Of a DNA stretch of 64,000 bases, positions 32,345-43,851 are shown in pieces. Position numbers and translations under genes: made by a program. The notes beneath the pieces were generated by a model. It made no database searches and had not been told where the DNA came from. It saw only the letters and a list, made by a program, of their open reading frames with translations. The DNA comes from Acidovorax benzenivorans (GTDB lineage Bacteria; Pseudomonadota; Gammaproteobacteria; Burkholderiales; Burkholderiaceae_C). The DNA lies in assembly GCF_028680575.1 (NCBI RefSeq), contig NZ_JAPCKI010000009.1, positions 97,392 through 161,391 on the forward strand, read 5' to 3'. Position 1 is the stretch's first letter. The number at the start of each line of letters is the position of its first letter.

Positions 32345-32533
32345 TCAATGCGTGGCCCCTGCCTGCAGCGCGATGTCCTGCGGCGTCTGCACTGCGGCCA
32401 ACAGGGCGGCATGGATGCCGCGCACCATGTCGCGCAGCGGCAGGTGGGGCTCGCCCTGGCCGCTGAGCCAGGGCACATGCACAAAACCGCCCCGTGCGCC
32501 TCGGGGCGCGCTGTGGTGTGCTGCAGAGGGCAT
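32345..32533 (-). pseudogene. pcp: 3' remnant of a pyroglutamyl peptidase gene
   Basis: On the minus strand, about 62 codons ending in a TGA at 32345 read SAPRGARGGFVHVPWLSGQG followed by LPLRDMVRGIHAALLA. This resembles the C-terminal end of pyrrolidone-carboxylate peptidase (GFIHVPYLP, then the helix with the MVxGL motif). The catalytic Glu, Cys and the rest of the enzyme are missing upstream, where the divergent peptidase gene begins. It is therefore a truncated relic. Identification is by motif only. Confidence 0.6.
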
Positions 32534-32645
32534 GAAAGGCGGGGAAAAATGGGGTGGAACACATCGTAAATCGTCCGCGCCAGGGCGGCCCCGCGCGTAA
32601 CATGGAGGCTTGGCCGCCCCGTCTGGAGGGCGCTGGAGAGACGCA

Positions 32646-33530
32646 ATGAAATGGGAAGGCAATCGCGAGTCCGACAACGTGGAAGACCGCCGCGACGAGG
32701 GGGGTGGCGGCGGATCGCCAGTGTTTGGTGGGCGCAGCATTGGCATAGGCACCATCGTGATCGCGCTGCTGGGTGGTTGGGTGCTGGGTATCAATCCCTT
32801 GACCATCCTGGGACTGCTCAGTGGCGGCGGCCCTGCACCCCAGGTGCAGACGCAGCCCCATGCGCCCGCGCACCGTCCGCCCGCCGACGACACCATGGCG
32901 CGTTTTGTGTCCACGGTGCTTGCCGACACCGAGGACGTGTGGGGCGAGGTGTTCCGCCAGGGTGGCGGGCGCTACCAGGACCCGCGCCTGGTGTTGTTCC
33001 GGGGCGCTACGCCCACAGCATGTGGCACGGGACAGGCAGCCATGGGTCCGTTCTATTGCCCCGCTGACCAGAAGGTCTACATCGACCTGGGCTTTTACGA
33101 AACCCTCAAGACCCGGCTGGGTGCACCGGGCGACTTTGCCCAGGCCTATGTGATTGCCCACGAGGTGGGCCACCATGTGCAGAACCAGTTGGGCATCAGT
33201 GCCAAGGTGGACCAGATGCGGGGCCGCGTGAGCAAGGCGGAATACAACGCGCTGTCGGTGCGGCTGGAGCTGCAGGCCGACTGCTTTGCCGGGGTGTGGG
33301 CCCACCATGCCCAAAAGTCCCGCCAGATCCTGGAGCAGGGCGATGTGGAAGAGGCCATGAATGCCGCCGCCAAGATTGGCGACGACGCGCTGCAGCGCGC
33401 CAACGGCGGCGCCGTGGTGCCCGAGAGCTTCACACATGGCACCAGTGCCCAGCGGCAGCGCTGGTTCAACAGCGGCCTGCAAAGTGGCAGTGTCAAGACC
33501 TGCGACACCTTTGCGGCGCGCGGCCTGTAG
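32646..33530 (+). CDS. neutral zinc metallopeptidase, YpfJ family
   Basis: The 294-residue protein has a single N-terminal membrane helix ([22 protein letters not shown], about residues 32-58) and the zinc motif HEVGHHVQN with the later [12 protein letters not shown] block, as in YpfJ/ putative neutral zinc metallopeptidases (Pfam zincin, DUF-type origin). The N-terminus RRDEGGGGG is typical of the family. GGAGAG precedes the ATG by 5 bases. Substrate unknown. Confidence 0.88.
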   Translation: MKWEGNRESDNVEDRRDEGGGGGSPVFGGRSIGIGTIVIALLGGWVLGINPLTILGLLSGGGPAPQVQTQPHAPAHRPPADDTMARFVSTVLADTEDVWGEVFRQGGGRYQDPRLVLFRGATPTACGTGQAAMGPFYCPADQKVYIDLGFYETLKTRLGAPGDFAQAYVIAHEVGHHVQNQLGISAKVDQMRGRVSKAEYNALSVRLELQADCFAGVWAHHAQKSRQILEQGDVEEAMNAAAKIGDDALQRANGGAVVPESFTHGTSAQRQRWFNSGLQSGSVKTCDTFAARGL

Positions 33531-33564
33531 GCGCGCAGTGCCTGTGGTTTGGTAGTTCCCCTCC

Positions 33565-35757
33565 ATGCCATCGATCGCGCCTGTAGCTGCCTCGCTGCAT
33601 CGCCGTGCCGAGCCCTTGGCGGGGGCTGAGGTGGGCGGCCCGTCCGCGCCGCAGCCCTCGGGCGCAGCGGCGGCGTGGTCTGCGGCGGCGGTCACGGTGC
33701 CCCATGCGGTGGGCCTGGGGCTGCTGGCGTTTGCGCCACTGGCGGGCGAGCATTCGCTGGCGGCGCTGGCTTTGTGGTCGGCAGCACTGCCCGGCCTGCT
33801 GCTGACCCTGGCGACACCCCGTGCCGGGGTGGTGTATGCGCCGACCACGGTGGTGGCGCTGCTGTTTGCTGCCGTGCTGGCTACCGCCCATGGCGCGGCG
33901 CCCAGTCTGGGCTTGAGCGCACGCCAGGTGCTGGCGGTCAGCGGGGCCACGGTGGCCTTGGCCTTTGTGTTTCAGTGGCTGCTGGGGGTGCTGCGGCTGG
34001 CGTCGGTGGCGCGGTTTCTGCCTATCTCGGTCACCCACGGGTTTGCGGCAGGCGTGGGCTTGTCGATGGTGGTGGGGCAGGTGCGCAATGGCTTTGGCGC
34101 CGGTGCCGACGCGCTGTGGGACGCACGCACAGCCTGGCACCTGCTGGCTGCGCTGACGGTGGTGGCACTGGCCTGGGCGCTGCGCCAGCGCTGGCCCCGC
34201 ATGCCGGGGCTGCTATCGGCGGTGGCTGTGGTGGCACTGGCCGTGGCGCTGGCGGGGGTATGGGGCGTGGGGCTGGGCAGCGTGTTTGTGCCTGCCGTGC
34301 AGCCCAGCGTGTTTGCCTGGCCCATGCTGCCCGACTGGACCGGCATTCCCTGGATGGCGCTGGCCCGTCAGCAGGGCTCGGCCCTGGTGGTGCTGGCCGT
34401 GCTGATGGCGCTGGTCAATAGCCTGGAGATTCTGGTGTTCAACCAGGAACTGGAGCTGGACCATGGCCTGCGTGGCAACGCCAATCTGGCCCTGCGCCGC
34501 GAGAGCCTGCTGGGTGCACTGTGCGGGCTCGTGGGCATGATTCCGGCGTCCACCAGCGCCTCGCGTTCGCGCATCGTGCTGGCGCAGGCGGGCGCCTCGC
34601 GCGATGCCCCGCGCTGGCACGCCGCCATCATGCTGGGGGTGGCGGTCACCGGGGCGTGGTGGTTGCACTGGGTGCCCATGGCCTGTCTGGCAGGGGGGCT
34701 GGTGCTGGCGGGCCTGATGCAGGTGCCGGGCCTCATGTGGTCGCTGCGCTATGCGCGCCGGTCGCGGGTGACCTGGGCGCAGAGCTGGCTGGTGGCACTG
34801 GTGTTTGCGGTCATGGGGGGCGTGGGGGCGCTGGTGGCCGGGCTGGTGGTGGCCACGTTTGTGCTGCTGCACGATTCTGCCGCCACGGTGCTGCGCCATG
34901 TGCGGCTGGATGGCGAGCTGCGATCACGGCGCTTGCGCCGCGCTGGGTCGGACAGCTGGCTATCGCCGCGTATGAACCAAGTGGCGGTGTTCGAGCTGCA
35001 GGGCGTGATGTCGTTTGGGGTGGCCGCCCATCTGGCCGAGCAGGTGCGCATGCTGCAGCTGCCGCGCCACCGCTGGGTGATTCTGGACGCGGGCCGTGTG
35101 CCTGCGTGGGACAGCACGGCACTGGCACAGTTGCGGGCGCTGGTGCGTGACCTGGACCAGCAGGGCATTGCAGCCGCCGTGGCGGCGCTGGACCCGATGG
35201 CCGCCGAACATGTGGGGGAGCGTGTGCGCGCCTTTGCCGACCTGGACCGGGCGCTGGAATGGGCCGAGGTGGGCATCCTGTCCCAGCGCCCCATCGAGCA
35301 ACGCCCTGCGCGCCTGGAGCGTGATTTGCTGGGGGAGGTGGGCGAGGGGGTGCCCAAGGCCGCCGCGGAGGCCTTGCAGGCGCTGCTGGTGCCGCAGGCC
35401 GTGCCGCCGCACGGTGTGGTGTTCCATGCGGGGGACACAGACCACGACCTGCTGGTGGTCAAGTCTGGCCACATCACGCTGGTCACCCAATGGCCGCCCG
35501 ACAAGGGCTTGCGCCTTGCCACGGTTGGCCCGGGCATGGCGTTTGGTGAGATGGCTTTCCTCAACGGCGCGGCCCGCAGCGCCTGCGCTGGCTCCGAACG
35601 TGGCCCGGCGCACCTGGTGCGGTTGTCTCGCGCGCATTTCGATGCCTGGGCCCGGCAGTACCCCGAGGCGGCGCTTACGGTGATGAACAACCTGGCCCAG
35701 ATCGGCGCCCGCCGCCTGGGGGTGACCACGCGGCAACTGCGGGCTGTGTTGGAGTAG
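33565..35757 (+). CDS. SulP-type anion transporter with STAS and cNMP-binding domains
   Basis: The 730-residue protein joins a SulP membrane core of about 10-12 helices (to about residue 440; GFAAGVGLSMVVGQ, MALVNSLEILVFNQELELD, GMIPASTSASRSRI), a STAS domain (about 470-570; FELQGVMSFGVA, WVILDAGRVPAWDST) and a cyclic-nucleotide-binding domain (about 600-725; VVKSGHITLV, GPGMAFGEMAFLNGAARSA). The last block resembles a true cNMP pocket (FGEMAFL...RSA). Sulfate or bicarbonate are the usual substrates of the family; which one is used here is open. Three-domain fusions suggest nucleotide control of transport. Confidence 0.88.
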   Translation: MPSIAPVAASLHRRAEPLAGAEVGGPSAPQPSGAAAAWSAAAVTVPHAVGLGLLAFAPLAGEHSLAALALWSAALPGLLLTLATPRAGVVYAPTTVVALLFAAVLATAHGAAPSLGLSARQVLAVSGATVALAFVFQWLLGVLRLASVARFLPISVTHGFAAGVGLSMVVGQVRNGFGAGADALWDARTAWHLLAALTVVALAWALRQRWPRMPGLLSAVAVVALAVALAGVWGVGLGSVFVPAVQPSVFAWPMLPDWTGIPWMALARQQGSALVVLAVLMALVNSLEILVFNQELELDHGLRGNANLALRRESLLGALCGLVGMIPASTSASRSRIVLAQAGASRDAPRWHAAIMLGVAVTGAWWLHWVPMACLAGGLVLAGLMQVPGLMWSLRYARRSRVTWAQSWLVALVFAVMGGVGALVAGLVVATFVLLHDSAATVLRHVRLDGELRSRRLRRAGSDSWLSPRMNQVAVFELQGVMSFGVAAHLAEQVRMLQLPRHRWVILDAGRVPAWDSTALAQLRALVRDLDQQGIAAAVAALDPMAAEHVGERVRAFADLDRALEWAEVGILSQRPIEQRPARLERDLLGEVGEGVPKAAAEALQALLVPQAVPPHGVVFHAGDTDHDLLVVKSGHITLVTQWPPDKGLRLATVGPGMAFGEMAFLNGAARSACAGSERGPAHLVRLSRAHFDAWARQYPEAALTVMNNLAQIGARRLGVTTRQLRAVLE

Positions 35758-35890
35758 CGCGAGCGGGCGGTGGGCCTTCGCATGGCGTGAGGCGTGACCC
35801 GGTCCTGGGTTCGACAGGCGCGTAAAAACCGTGAATTTCTATAATCGAAGGTTGGCCAACACCGCTTGGCAATCCCCCCTTGCAGCCCCC

Positions 35891-36313
35891 ATGGAATCCA
35901 CCACTCCGTCCTCCTCCGCTGAAACTCCCGTGGCCATCACTCCCTTTGAATGGATCGGCGGCGAAGAGCGCGTGCGCGCCTTGACCGAGCGCTTCTACGA
36001 CCTGATGGACCTGGAGCCCGGCTACGCCGAACTGCGCGCCGCCCATGGCAGCGACCTGGGTCAGGCCCGGCAAAAGCTCTTCATGTTTCTGTGCGGTTGG
36101 CTGGGCGGCCCCTCGTACTACACCGACCAGTTTGGCCACCCACGCCTGCGCGCGCGCCACATGCCGTTTGCTATTGGTATCAAGGAACGGGACCAGTGGG
36201 TGGCCTGTATGGACCAGGCCATGGGTGAGACCGGTGTGCCCACAGACCTGCGTGTGCGGCTGAAGGAGAGCTTCATGGGCACCGCCGACTGGATGCGCAA
36301 CAAAGGGGTGTAG
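35891..36313 (+). CDS. group II truncated hemoglobin
   Basis: The 140-residue protein fits the 2-on-2 globin family, group II: FYDLMDLEPGYAELRAAH, KLFMFLCGWLGGPSYYTDQFGHPRLRARHMPFAI with the proximal His in the RARHMPF segment and a Trp typical of group II (DWMRNKG end region and QWVACM). It binds O2 or NO at a heme in the cytoplasm. The ATG at 35891 is chosen over an upstream 20-codon extension that lacks homology. Confidence 0.9.
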   Translation: MESTTPSSSAETPVAITPFEWIGGEERVRALTERFYDLMDLEPGYAELRAAHGSDLGQARQKLFMFLCGWLGGPSYYTDQFGHPRLRARHMPFAIGIKERDQWVACMDQAMGETGVPTDLRVRLKESFMGTADWMRNKGV

Positions 36314-36415
36314 CCAGTCATTGATGTGGCGCCAGGTCACAGGCCGTTGATGATCCCCTGGGAGCTCTTCAACAGGCTCTAAGATGCCCGCTCCAACAAA
36401 TACAGGAGGTGGGGT

Positions 36416-37009
36416 ATGTCGGCAACCGCTTGGGTCGTGGTCGTTGTGCTGGTCGCAGTGCTGGTGTGGGCTGTCACGGTCTACAACCGGCTGGTGCAAT
36501 TGCGCAACCGCATTGCCAATGCGTTTGGCCAGATCGACGTGCAACTGAAGCGCCGGTACGACCTGATCCCCAACCTGGTGGAGGTGGCGCGTGGCTATCT
36601 GGCGCACGAGGCCGCCACGCTGGAGGCCGTCATCCAGGCCCGCAGCCAGGCGCAGGGAGCGGTTGCAGCAGTGCGCGCAGCCCCTCAAAGCGCCAGCGCC
36701 ATGGGGGCGCTGGCCGCCGCTGAAGGTGTGCTTGGTGGCAGCCTGGGCCGCCTGATGGTGGTGGCCGAGAGCTACCCTGAGCTCAAGGCCGACGCCACCA
36801 TGCAGTCGCTGTCCGAGGAGATCACCAGCACCGAAAACCGCCTCGGTTTTGCACGCCAGGCCTACAACGACCAGGCGCTGGAGTTCAACGATGCGGCAGC
36901 ACAGTTCCCCGAGCTCGTCGTCGCGCGCCTGCTGAGCTTTGCTCCGGCGCCCATGCTGGCTTCCACGCAGTCCGACGAAGAGCGCGCCGCACCCCGCGTG
37001 AAGTTCTGA
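36416..37009 (+). CDS. lemA: LemA family protein
   Basis: The 197-residue protein has an N-terminal membrane helix (WVVVVVLVAVLVWAVTVYN) and the LemA core RNRIANAFGQIDVQLKRRYDLIPNLVEVARGYLAHE with later ENRLGFARQAYND. It is a membrane-anchored helical protein of unclear function, often encoded with an M48 peptidase, as here 19 bases downstream. A strong AGGAGG lies before the start. Confidence 0.92.
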   Translation: MSATAWVVVVVLVAVLVWAVTVYNRLVQLRNRIANAFGQIDVQLKRRYDLIPNLVEVARGYLAHEAATLEAVIQARSQAQGAVAAVRAAPQSASAMGALAAAEGVLGGSLGRLMVVAESYPELKADATMQSLSEEITSTENRLGFARQAYNDQALEFNDAAAQFPELVVARLLSFAPAPMLASTQSDEERAAPRVKF

Positions 37010-37028
37010 CCTTCCCACTCCTGCACCC

Positions 37029-38120
37029 ATGAAATTCTGGGACCACCAGCACAACGCGCGCAGCGAGACCCGCCGCCTGCTGCTGGGCTTTGCGCTTGCC
37101 GTGGCCGTTCTGGTCGTTGCGGTGCATGCCGCCCTGGCCTTGGCCTGGTGGCTGATGGTGGCGGTGCTGCCGGTGCATTTGCCATTTCCGCAGGGTTTTC
37201 TGGCCGCCAATGTGGGCGTCTCGTTGATGCTGGTGCTGGGCGGCTGGTGGGTCGAGACGTCCAACCTGCGCGCAGGCGGTGTCAAGCTGGCCCGCCGCGT
37301 AGGGGCGCGCGAGTTGCGGCCTTCGCTGTCGCACGCTGAGCAGCGGCTGTCCAACATCGTGGATGAGCTGTGCATTGCCGCGCACATGCCACGCCCGCAG
37401 ATCATGGTCATGCCGCGTACCGACGCCATCAATGCGTTTGCTGCGGGCTGGGACGAGAGCGATGCCGTCATTGCCGTGACGCAGGGCGCGTTGGACTACC
37501 TCACCCGTGAGGAGATGCAGGGTATGGTGGCGCATGAGCTAAGCCATCTGCACGAGGGTGACACGCGCCTGAAGATGCGGCTGGCGGGCATGGTGTTCGG
37601 GCTGGAGCTGGTTTACAACTTTGGCAACGCGATGCGCGAGCGACGTGGCCTGGCCTGGTGGTTTGGGTCGGCCATCATGGTGGCGGGTTTGGCGGGCTGG
37701 CTCACCGGGCGCATGCTCAAGGCGGCGGTGTCGCGCCAGCGCGAATACCTGGCTGACGCGCGCGCCGTGCAGTGGACGCGCAGCAAGGATGGCCTGGGTG
37801 GTGTGCTGCGCAAGGTGATGGCCCAGCGCCGCGATACTCCGGCCGGGTATGCCGAGAACCCCGTCCACACCGGCCTGGCCCATCCGGCCGTGCAGCACAT
37901 GCTGCTGGTGGATGTGGACGGCGGCAGCCGCATGGAGCGTTGGCTGGACACACACCCTACGCTCGACGACCGCGTGCAGCGCGTGTATGGCCGCCGCATG
38001 CAGCCCTTGCCTGCCGTGCCGGTGGCTGCTGGGCCGGAGTCTGCGCGGCGTGACGCTGGCGTGGCGCCTGGTGCGGTGTCGATCGCCTCGCTGGTGGACC
38101 CGTTTGCGCGATTTATGTAG
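37029..38120 (+). CDS. M48-family membrane zinc peptidase
   Basis: The 363-residue protein has two N-terminal membrane helices, the zinc motif HELSHLHEGD (about residues 175), further hydrophobic helices and the third ligand in REYLADARAVQ. This is the HtpX/Oma1-like M48 group. It is in an operon with lemA, a pairing seen in many proteobacteria, and probably takes part in membrane protein quality control. The C-terminus is extended and not helical. Confidence 0.9.
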   Translation: MKFWDHQHNARSETRRLLLGFALAVAVLVVAVHAALALAWWLMVAVLPVHLPFPQGFLAANVGVSLMLVLGGWWVETSNLRAGGVKLARRVGARELRPSLSHAEQRLSNIVDELCIAAHMPRPQIMVMPRTDAINAFAAGWDESDAVIAVTQGALDYLTREEMQGMVAHELSHLHEGDTRLKMRLAGMVFGLELVYNFGNAMRERRGLAWWFGSAIMVAGLAGWLTGRMLKAAVSRQREYLADARAVQWTRSKDGLGGVLRKVMAQRRDTPAGYAENPVHTGLAHPAVQHMLLVDVDGGSRMERWLDTHPTLDDRVQRVYGRRMQPLPAVPVAAGPESARRDAGVAPGAVSIASLVDPFARFM

Positions 38121-38186
38121 CCCAGACATCGCCACTATCAGGGCAGGCGGCGAGCTGTTGTTGTTTTTGCAGGAGAGCCATTTTTC

Positions 38187-38660
38187 ATGTCACGCGATGC
38201 ACGTTTTCTGGAGCAAGCGCTGGCCCTCGGGTACAGCTTTGATGGCGAGATCAAGATCGGTGGCAACTATGTGCCGCTGGTGCGCGATGGCCACCACATT
38301 TACCTGAGCGGCCAGATTCCGCGCGTGGGCGACACCGTCGTGGTCACGGGCGCCGCCGGGGCGGGCGCCACGCTGGCCGATGCGCAAAAGGCTGCGAAGG
38401 TGTGTGCCATGCGAGCGCTGGCCTTGCTGCAGCGCTCGCTGGGTTCGCTCGACGCCGTGCAGTCCATTTTGCGCATCACTGTGTACGTGCAGTCGGCGCC
38501 CACCTTTACGCAGCAAAGCGAGGTGGCCGATGGTGCGTCCGACCTGCTGTTTGCCGTGTTGGGCCCGGCGGGGGCCCACACCCGCACCTCGGTGGGCGTG
38601 CTGCAACTGCCCAAGAATGCCACCGTGGAGGTGGACTTGATCGCATCGGTGGCGCCATGA
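38187..38660 (+). CDS. RidA/YjgF-family protein
   Basis: The 157-residue protein matches the RidA fold: HHIYLSGQIPR, VCAMRALALLQRSLGSLDAV, ILRITVYVQSAPTF and GAHTRTSVGVLQLPKNATVEVDLIA with the Arg that binds the substrate carboxylate. Family members hydrolyse reactive enamines/imines from PLP enzymes; some are other deaminases. CAGGAGAG precedes the start. It overlaps the next gene by ATGA. Confidence 0.9.
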   Translation: MSRDARFLEQALALGYSFDGEIKIGGNYVPLVRDGHHIYLSGQIPRVGDTVVVTGAAGAGATLADAQKAAKVCAMRALALLQRSLGSLDAVQSILRITVYVQSAPTFTQQSEVADGASDLLFAVLGPAGAHTRTSVGVLQLPKNATVEVDLIASVAP

Positions 38661-39070
38661 CCGCACCTGTTGCTGTGCACCAAGGCAGCTGCCTGTGTGG
38701 TGGCGTGCGTTACGAAACCACGGCGCCGTTGCAGGGTGCATCGCACTGCCATTGCTCGATGTGCCGCAAGGCGCATGGTGCGGCGTTTGGCAGCTATGGC
38801 AGCGTGCGGCGCGAGTACCATCGCTTTGTGTCGGGCCAGGCACTGGTTCGCACCTATCAGTCTTCGCCCAAGGTCACGCGCACGTTCTGCTCGGTGTGTG
38901 GCTCGCCCCTGCTGTGGCACCGCGACGGCACCTATGCCGAGTGGGTGGCCGTGCCGCTGGGAACGCTCGATACCCCTTTTGACACACCGCCCCAGAAACA
39001 CATCCACGTGGCCTCCAAAGCCGCGTGGGTGGTGATCTGCGATGGTTTTCGGCAAGAGGCCGAAGGATAG
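38657..39070 (+). CDS. GFA-family (CENP-V-like) zinc protein
   Basis: The 137-residue protein has the zinc-binding cysteines of the glutathione-dependent formaldehyde-activating enzyme family: GSCLCGGVRY, HCHCSMCRKAHGAAFG and TFCSVCGSPLLW. Activity is unproven for most members. Its start overlaps the stop of the RidA gene, so they form a translational unit. Confidence 0.9.
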   Translation: MTAPVAVHQGSCLCGGVRYETTAPLQGASHCHCSMCRKAHGAAFGSYGSVRREYHRFVSGQALVRTYQSSPKVTRTFCSVCGSPLLWHRDGTYAEWVAVPLGTLDTPFDTPPQKHIHVASKAAWVVICDGFRQEAEG

Positions 39071-39081
39071 ATCGGTACCCC

Positions 39082-39315
39082 ATGGAAGCACCACCGAACC
39101 CGCACCCCCGCTTCAACGTCTTTGGCCGCATCGTCGAGGTACGGCGCGCAGGCGCGCTGTGGCAGGCGTACCGTGTGGGCGCCGATGGCAAGCGCACGCC
39201 TTCGGGCTTTGTCATCCCTGATTTTGTCGAAGAGCATGAGCTGGCGCAGTTTCTGGAAGACCTGTTCCACGAAAGCGCCTCGCCGCACAACGGCGACGTG
39301 TATCGCATCGATTGA
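39082..39315 (+). CDS. small conserved hypothetical protein, 77 residues
   Basis: The protein reads FNVFGRIVEVRRAGALWQAY, then a Gly/Lys turn and FVIPDFVEEHELAQFLEDLFHE. It looks like a compact, ordered soluble domain without signal peptide. I have seen similar short proteins in proteobacterial genomes but cannot name a function. It begins 11 bases after the GFA gene and is probably in the same operon. Confidence 0.7.
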   Translation: MEAPPNPHPRFNVFGRIVEVRRAGALWQAYRVGADGKRTPSGFVIPDFVEEHELAQFLEDLFHESASPHNGDVYRID

Positions 39316-39438
39316 CTTGGCACGAGGCGCGATGCTGACTGCAGCACGCGGCGCAGGTGTTGCGGCCACACCGCCGCGTCACACTGCTGTCAAACCCGAC
39401 CCAGACACTCGGCCCCTTGTTTCAATTCGGGACTGTTC

Positions 39439-41505
<2,067 letters not shown>

Positions 41506-41579
41506 GCATCAGCCTCTCGCTACGGGGAATGTGGCGGTGCGTGCCTTCGCGGCGCCGCCGCTACGCATCCCAATGATTT

Positions 41580-41632
41580 GCTATATTTTTAATAGCTGCT
41601 ACCGCTTATTAATCAAGCGCTAGCGGCTATTT
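41580..41632. repeat. dispersed repeat copy 7, terminator-like hairpin
   Basis: AGCTGCTACCGCTT and AAGCGCTAGCGGCT pair as a 14-base stem around ATTAATC, with A/T-rich flanks on both sides (TATATTTTTAAT and TATTTCTTAT). It lies between convergent genes and ends two bases before the stop of the Smr gene, so it could terminate both. Confidence 0.7.
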
Positions 41633-41633
41633 C

Positions 41634-42587
41634 TTATGAATTTCTGTGCAGCACAGGCTGCAGCAGCACCACCAGCGCCCCCGCGCCCCCATCCATGGGC
41701 CGGGCCTGCACAAAGGCCAGCACCTCGTTCTTTTGCACCAGCCAGCGCTGCACGCGGCCCTTGAGCACGGGGCTTTTGCCGGGCGAGCCCAGCCCCTTGC
41801 CATGCACCACGCGCACGCAGCGCAGGCCCGTCTTGTGGGCGTGGCGGATGAACTCGCCCAGCGCCTCGCGCGCCTCGTCCACGCGCAGGCCATGCAGGTC
41901 GAGCTGGCGCTGGATGCTCCAGTGGCCCGAGCGCAGGCGGCGCGTTACCTCTACGCCAATGCCGGGGCGGCGAAAGCTGAGCTGGTCGTCGGTGTCGAGC
42001 AGGGTACTCACGTCAAAGTCGTCGCTGATGGATTCGAGCAGCACCCGCTCCTCGTCCAGCCAGTGCTGCACGGGCAGCGGCGGGGGCAGGTGCTTGCGCA
42101 GCCGAGCCACGTTGGGGTTGCGCAGCGGGGTGACGGGGCCCACGCTGCGGCTGAAGAGGTGGCGCTCGGCCTCGGCCCGCGCTGCTGCCTCACGGCGGGC
42201 TTTCTCTTCGGCTTCGCGGCGCTCCTGGTCCTCGCGCAGGCGGCGGGCCACGGTGGCCAGGTCTTGCAGCTGGGTGATCCGTTCGCCCGCCCGGCGAGGG
42301 GCGGGTGGCGCGCGGCGCCGGGGCGGTGCTGGTTTTTCGTCGGCAGCGGGTGGCGCGGGGGCGTGGCGCAGGGGGCGCATCGCCGCCTTGGCCGCTGCCT
42401 TTTTATCGGCCAAACCTGCGCGCCGGGCGGATCGGGGCACGTTGGGCGCCGTGGGTGTATTGGGCGCAGTGCGCGCAGGGGTGGGCTCGGTGGTGCCCAA
42501 GGGGTCTTCGGTGCGGCGCGCAGCGCGTGCCAGCGCGGCGTGTAGTGCCGTGGGTGGGTGGGCCGGCGCGGGCGCAGGGGCAGTCAC
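41634..42587 (-). CDS. Smr (MutS2 C-terminal) domain protein
   Basis: The 317-residue protein has a long charged, Ala/Pro/Arg-rich N-terminal part with a coiled coil ([20 protein letters not shown]), and a C-terminal Smr nuclease-like domain with [22 protein letters not shown] and GALVVLL. Smr domains bind or nick branched DNA or RNA. The start overlaps the stop of radC (ATGA), placing it in the same operon. Confidence 0.88.
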   Translation of the reverse strand: MTAPAPAPAHPPTALHAALARAARRTEDPLGTTEPTPARTAPNTPTAPNVPRSARRAGLADKKAAAKAAMRPLRHAPAPPAADEKPAPPRRRAPPAPRRAGERITQLQDLATVARRLREDQERREAEEKARREAAARAEAERHLFSRSVGPVTPLRNPNVARLRKHLPPPLPVQHWLDEERVLLESISDDFDVSTLLDTDDQLSFRRPGIGVEVTRRLRSGHWSIQRQLDLHGLRVDEAREALGEFIRHAHKTGLRCVRVVHGKGLGSPGKSPVLKGRVQRWLVQKNEVLAFVQARPMDGGAGALVVLLQPVLHRNS

Positions 42588-43297
42588 ACCAGGCCCTTTT
42601 CGGCCATCGACAGCGCCTGGCCGGGCGCCACGATCACATGATCGAGCACGCGCACATCCACCAGGGCCAGCGTGGTCTTCAGGGTTTGTGTCAGCGCCTC
42701 GTCGGCGCGGCTGGGCTCCACGCTGCCGCTGGGGTGGTTGTGGGCCAGCACCACGGCTGCGGCCTGGTGGTGCAGGGCACGCAGCACCACCTCGCGCGGG
42801 TACACGCTGGTCTGTGTGAGCGTGCCGCGAAACAGCTCCTCCATGGCCAGCAGGCGGTTTTGCGCATCGAGGAACAGCACCGCAAACACTTCATGCCCCT
42901 TGGCCGCCAGGTGCAGCTGCAGGTAGTGCTTGACGGCGTCGGGTGAGTCGAACACTTCGCGTTCGCGCAGTTGCTGGGCCAGGGCGCGGCGCGCGAGTTC
43001 GAGCACGGCCACCAGTTCGGCGCGCTTGGCAGGGCCCAGGCCCTTGATGCGCTCCAGATCGGCCGCGCTGGTGTGCAGCAAGCCAGCAATGCCGCCAAAG
43101 CCGCCGGTGACAGCGCCCGTGGTGGGGTCGATGCCGGGCGGGTCGAGCAGCTCTTGTGCCATCTGCAGCACGCCCTTGCCCACGATGCCGGTGCGCAGCA
43201 GGATGGCCAGCAGCTCCGCATCGGCCAGGGCGGCAGGGCCGCGTGCCAGCAGTTTTTCACGGGGCTGGGCGTCGGCGGGCAGGTCTTTGATGGCCAT
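42584..43297 (-). CDS. radC: RadC-family JAB domain protein
   Basis: The 237-residue protein has N-terminal helix-hairpin-helix-like region ([25 protein letters not shown]) and a C-terminal MPN/JAB domain with the zinc motif [15 protein letters not shown] and an upstream Glu. The function of chromosomal RadC is not settled; a role in DNA repair was once proposed. It is divergent from the SlpA-type isomerase gene. Confidence 0.92.
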   Translation of the reverse strand: MAIKDLPADAQPREKLLARGPAALADAELLAILLRTGIVGKGVLQMAQELLDPPGIDPTTGAVTGGFGGIAGLLHTSAADLERIKGLGPAKRAELVAVLELARRALAQQLREREVFDSPDAVKHYLQLHLAAKGHEVFAVLFLDAQNRLLAMEELFRGTLTQTSVYPREVVLRALHHQAAAVVLAHNHPSGSVEPSRADEALTQTLKTTLALVDVRVLDHVIVAPGQALSMAEKGLV

Positions 43298-43386
43298 GGG
43301 ACAAGGAGGTGGGACCCGCCAGCGGCGGTGGCGGCGGTAGGGCTTTGCCCGGTTTTCTACAATCGCAGGAGTTTATCGAGACTGTC

Positions 43387-43851
43387 ATGACCTCTACCGC
43401 TGCTGCTTTGCCCACCGTTCAGCCGGGCTCCTTCCTTACCTTGCACTACCGTCTGGCGGGCCCTGCAGGCGATGTGATCAATACGTTCAACGACAAACCC
43501 GCCACCCTGTCGCTGGGCACGGGCGAGCTGTCACCCGCCGTGGAGCAGCGCCTGCTGGGCCTGGCCGAGGGCACGCGCACCACGTTCGAGCTGCCTGCGG
43601 GCGAGGCTTTTGGCGAGCGCAATGCCGACATGCAGCAGTGGGTGGCGCGCAAGCTGATGAACGAGCTGGGCGACCCCGACGAAAAGTACAACGTGGGCGA
43701 TGTGGTGCAGTTCCCCACGCCCGATGGCCTGGGGCAATACGCGGGCGCCGTGATGCAGGTGCGCGACGACGGCGCGGTGCTGTTCGACTTCAACCACCCG
43801 CTGGCGGGCCAGCCGGTGACCTTTGAAGTGCAACTGATCGGAATCCTGTGA
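43387..43851 (+). CDS. FKBP-type peptidyl-prolyl isomerase, SlpA-like
   Basis: The 154-residue cytoplasmic protein has the FKBP core [38 protein letters not shown] and [11 protein letters not shown], with the inserted-in-flap chaperone domain of SlyD/SlpA proteins and the end [19 protein letters not shown]. It lacks the His-rich tail of SlyD. The stop overlaps the ispH start (TGATG), a common gene pair in proteobacteria. Confidence 0.92.
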   Translation: MTSTAAALPTVQPGSFLTLHYRLAGPAGDVINTFNDKPATLSLGTGELSPAVEQRLLGLAEGTRTTFELPAGEAFGERNADMQQWVARKLMNELGDPDEKYNVGDVVQFPTPDGLGQYAGAVMQVRDDGAVLFDFNHPLAGQPVTFEVQLIGIL

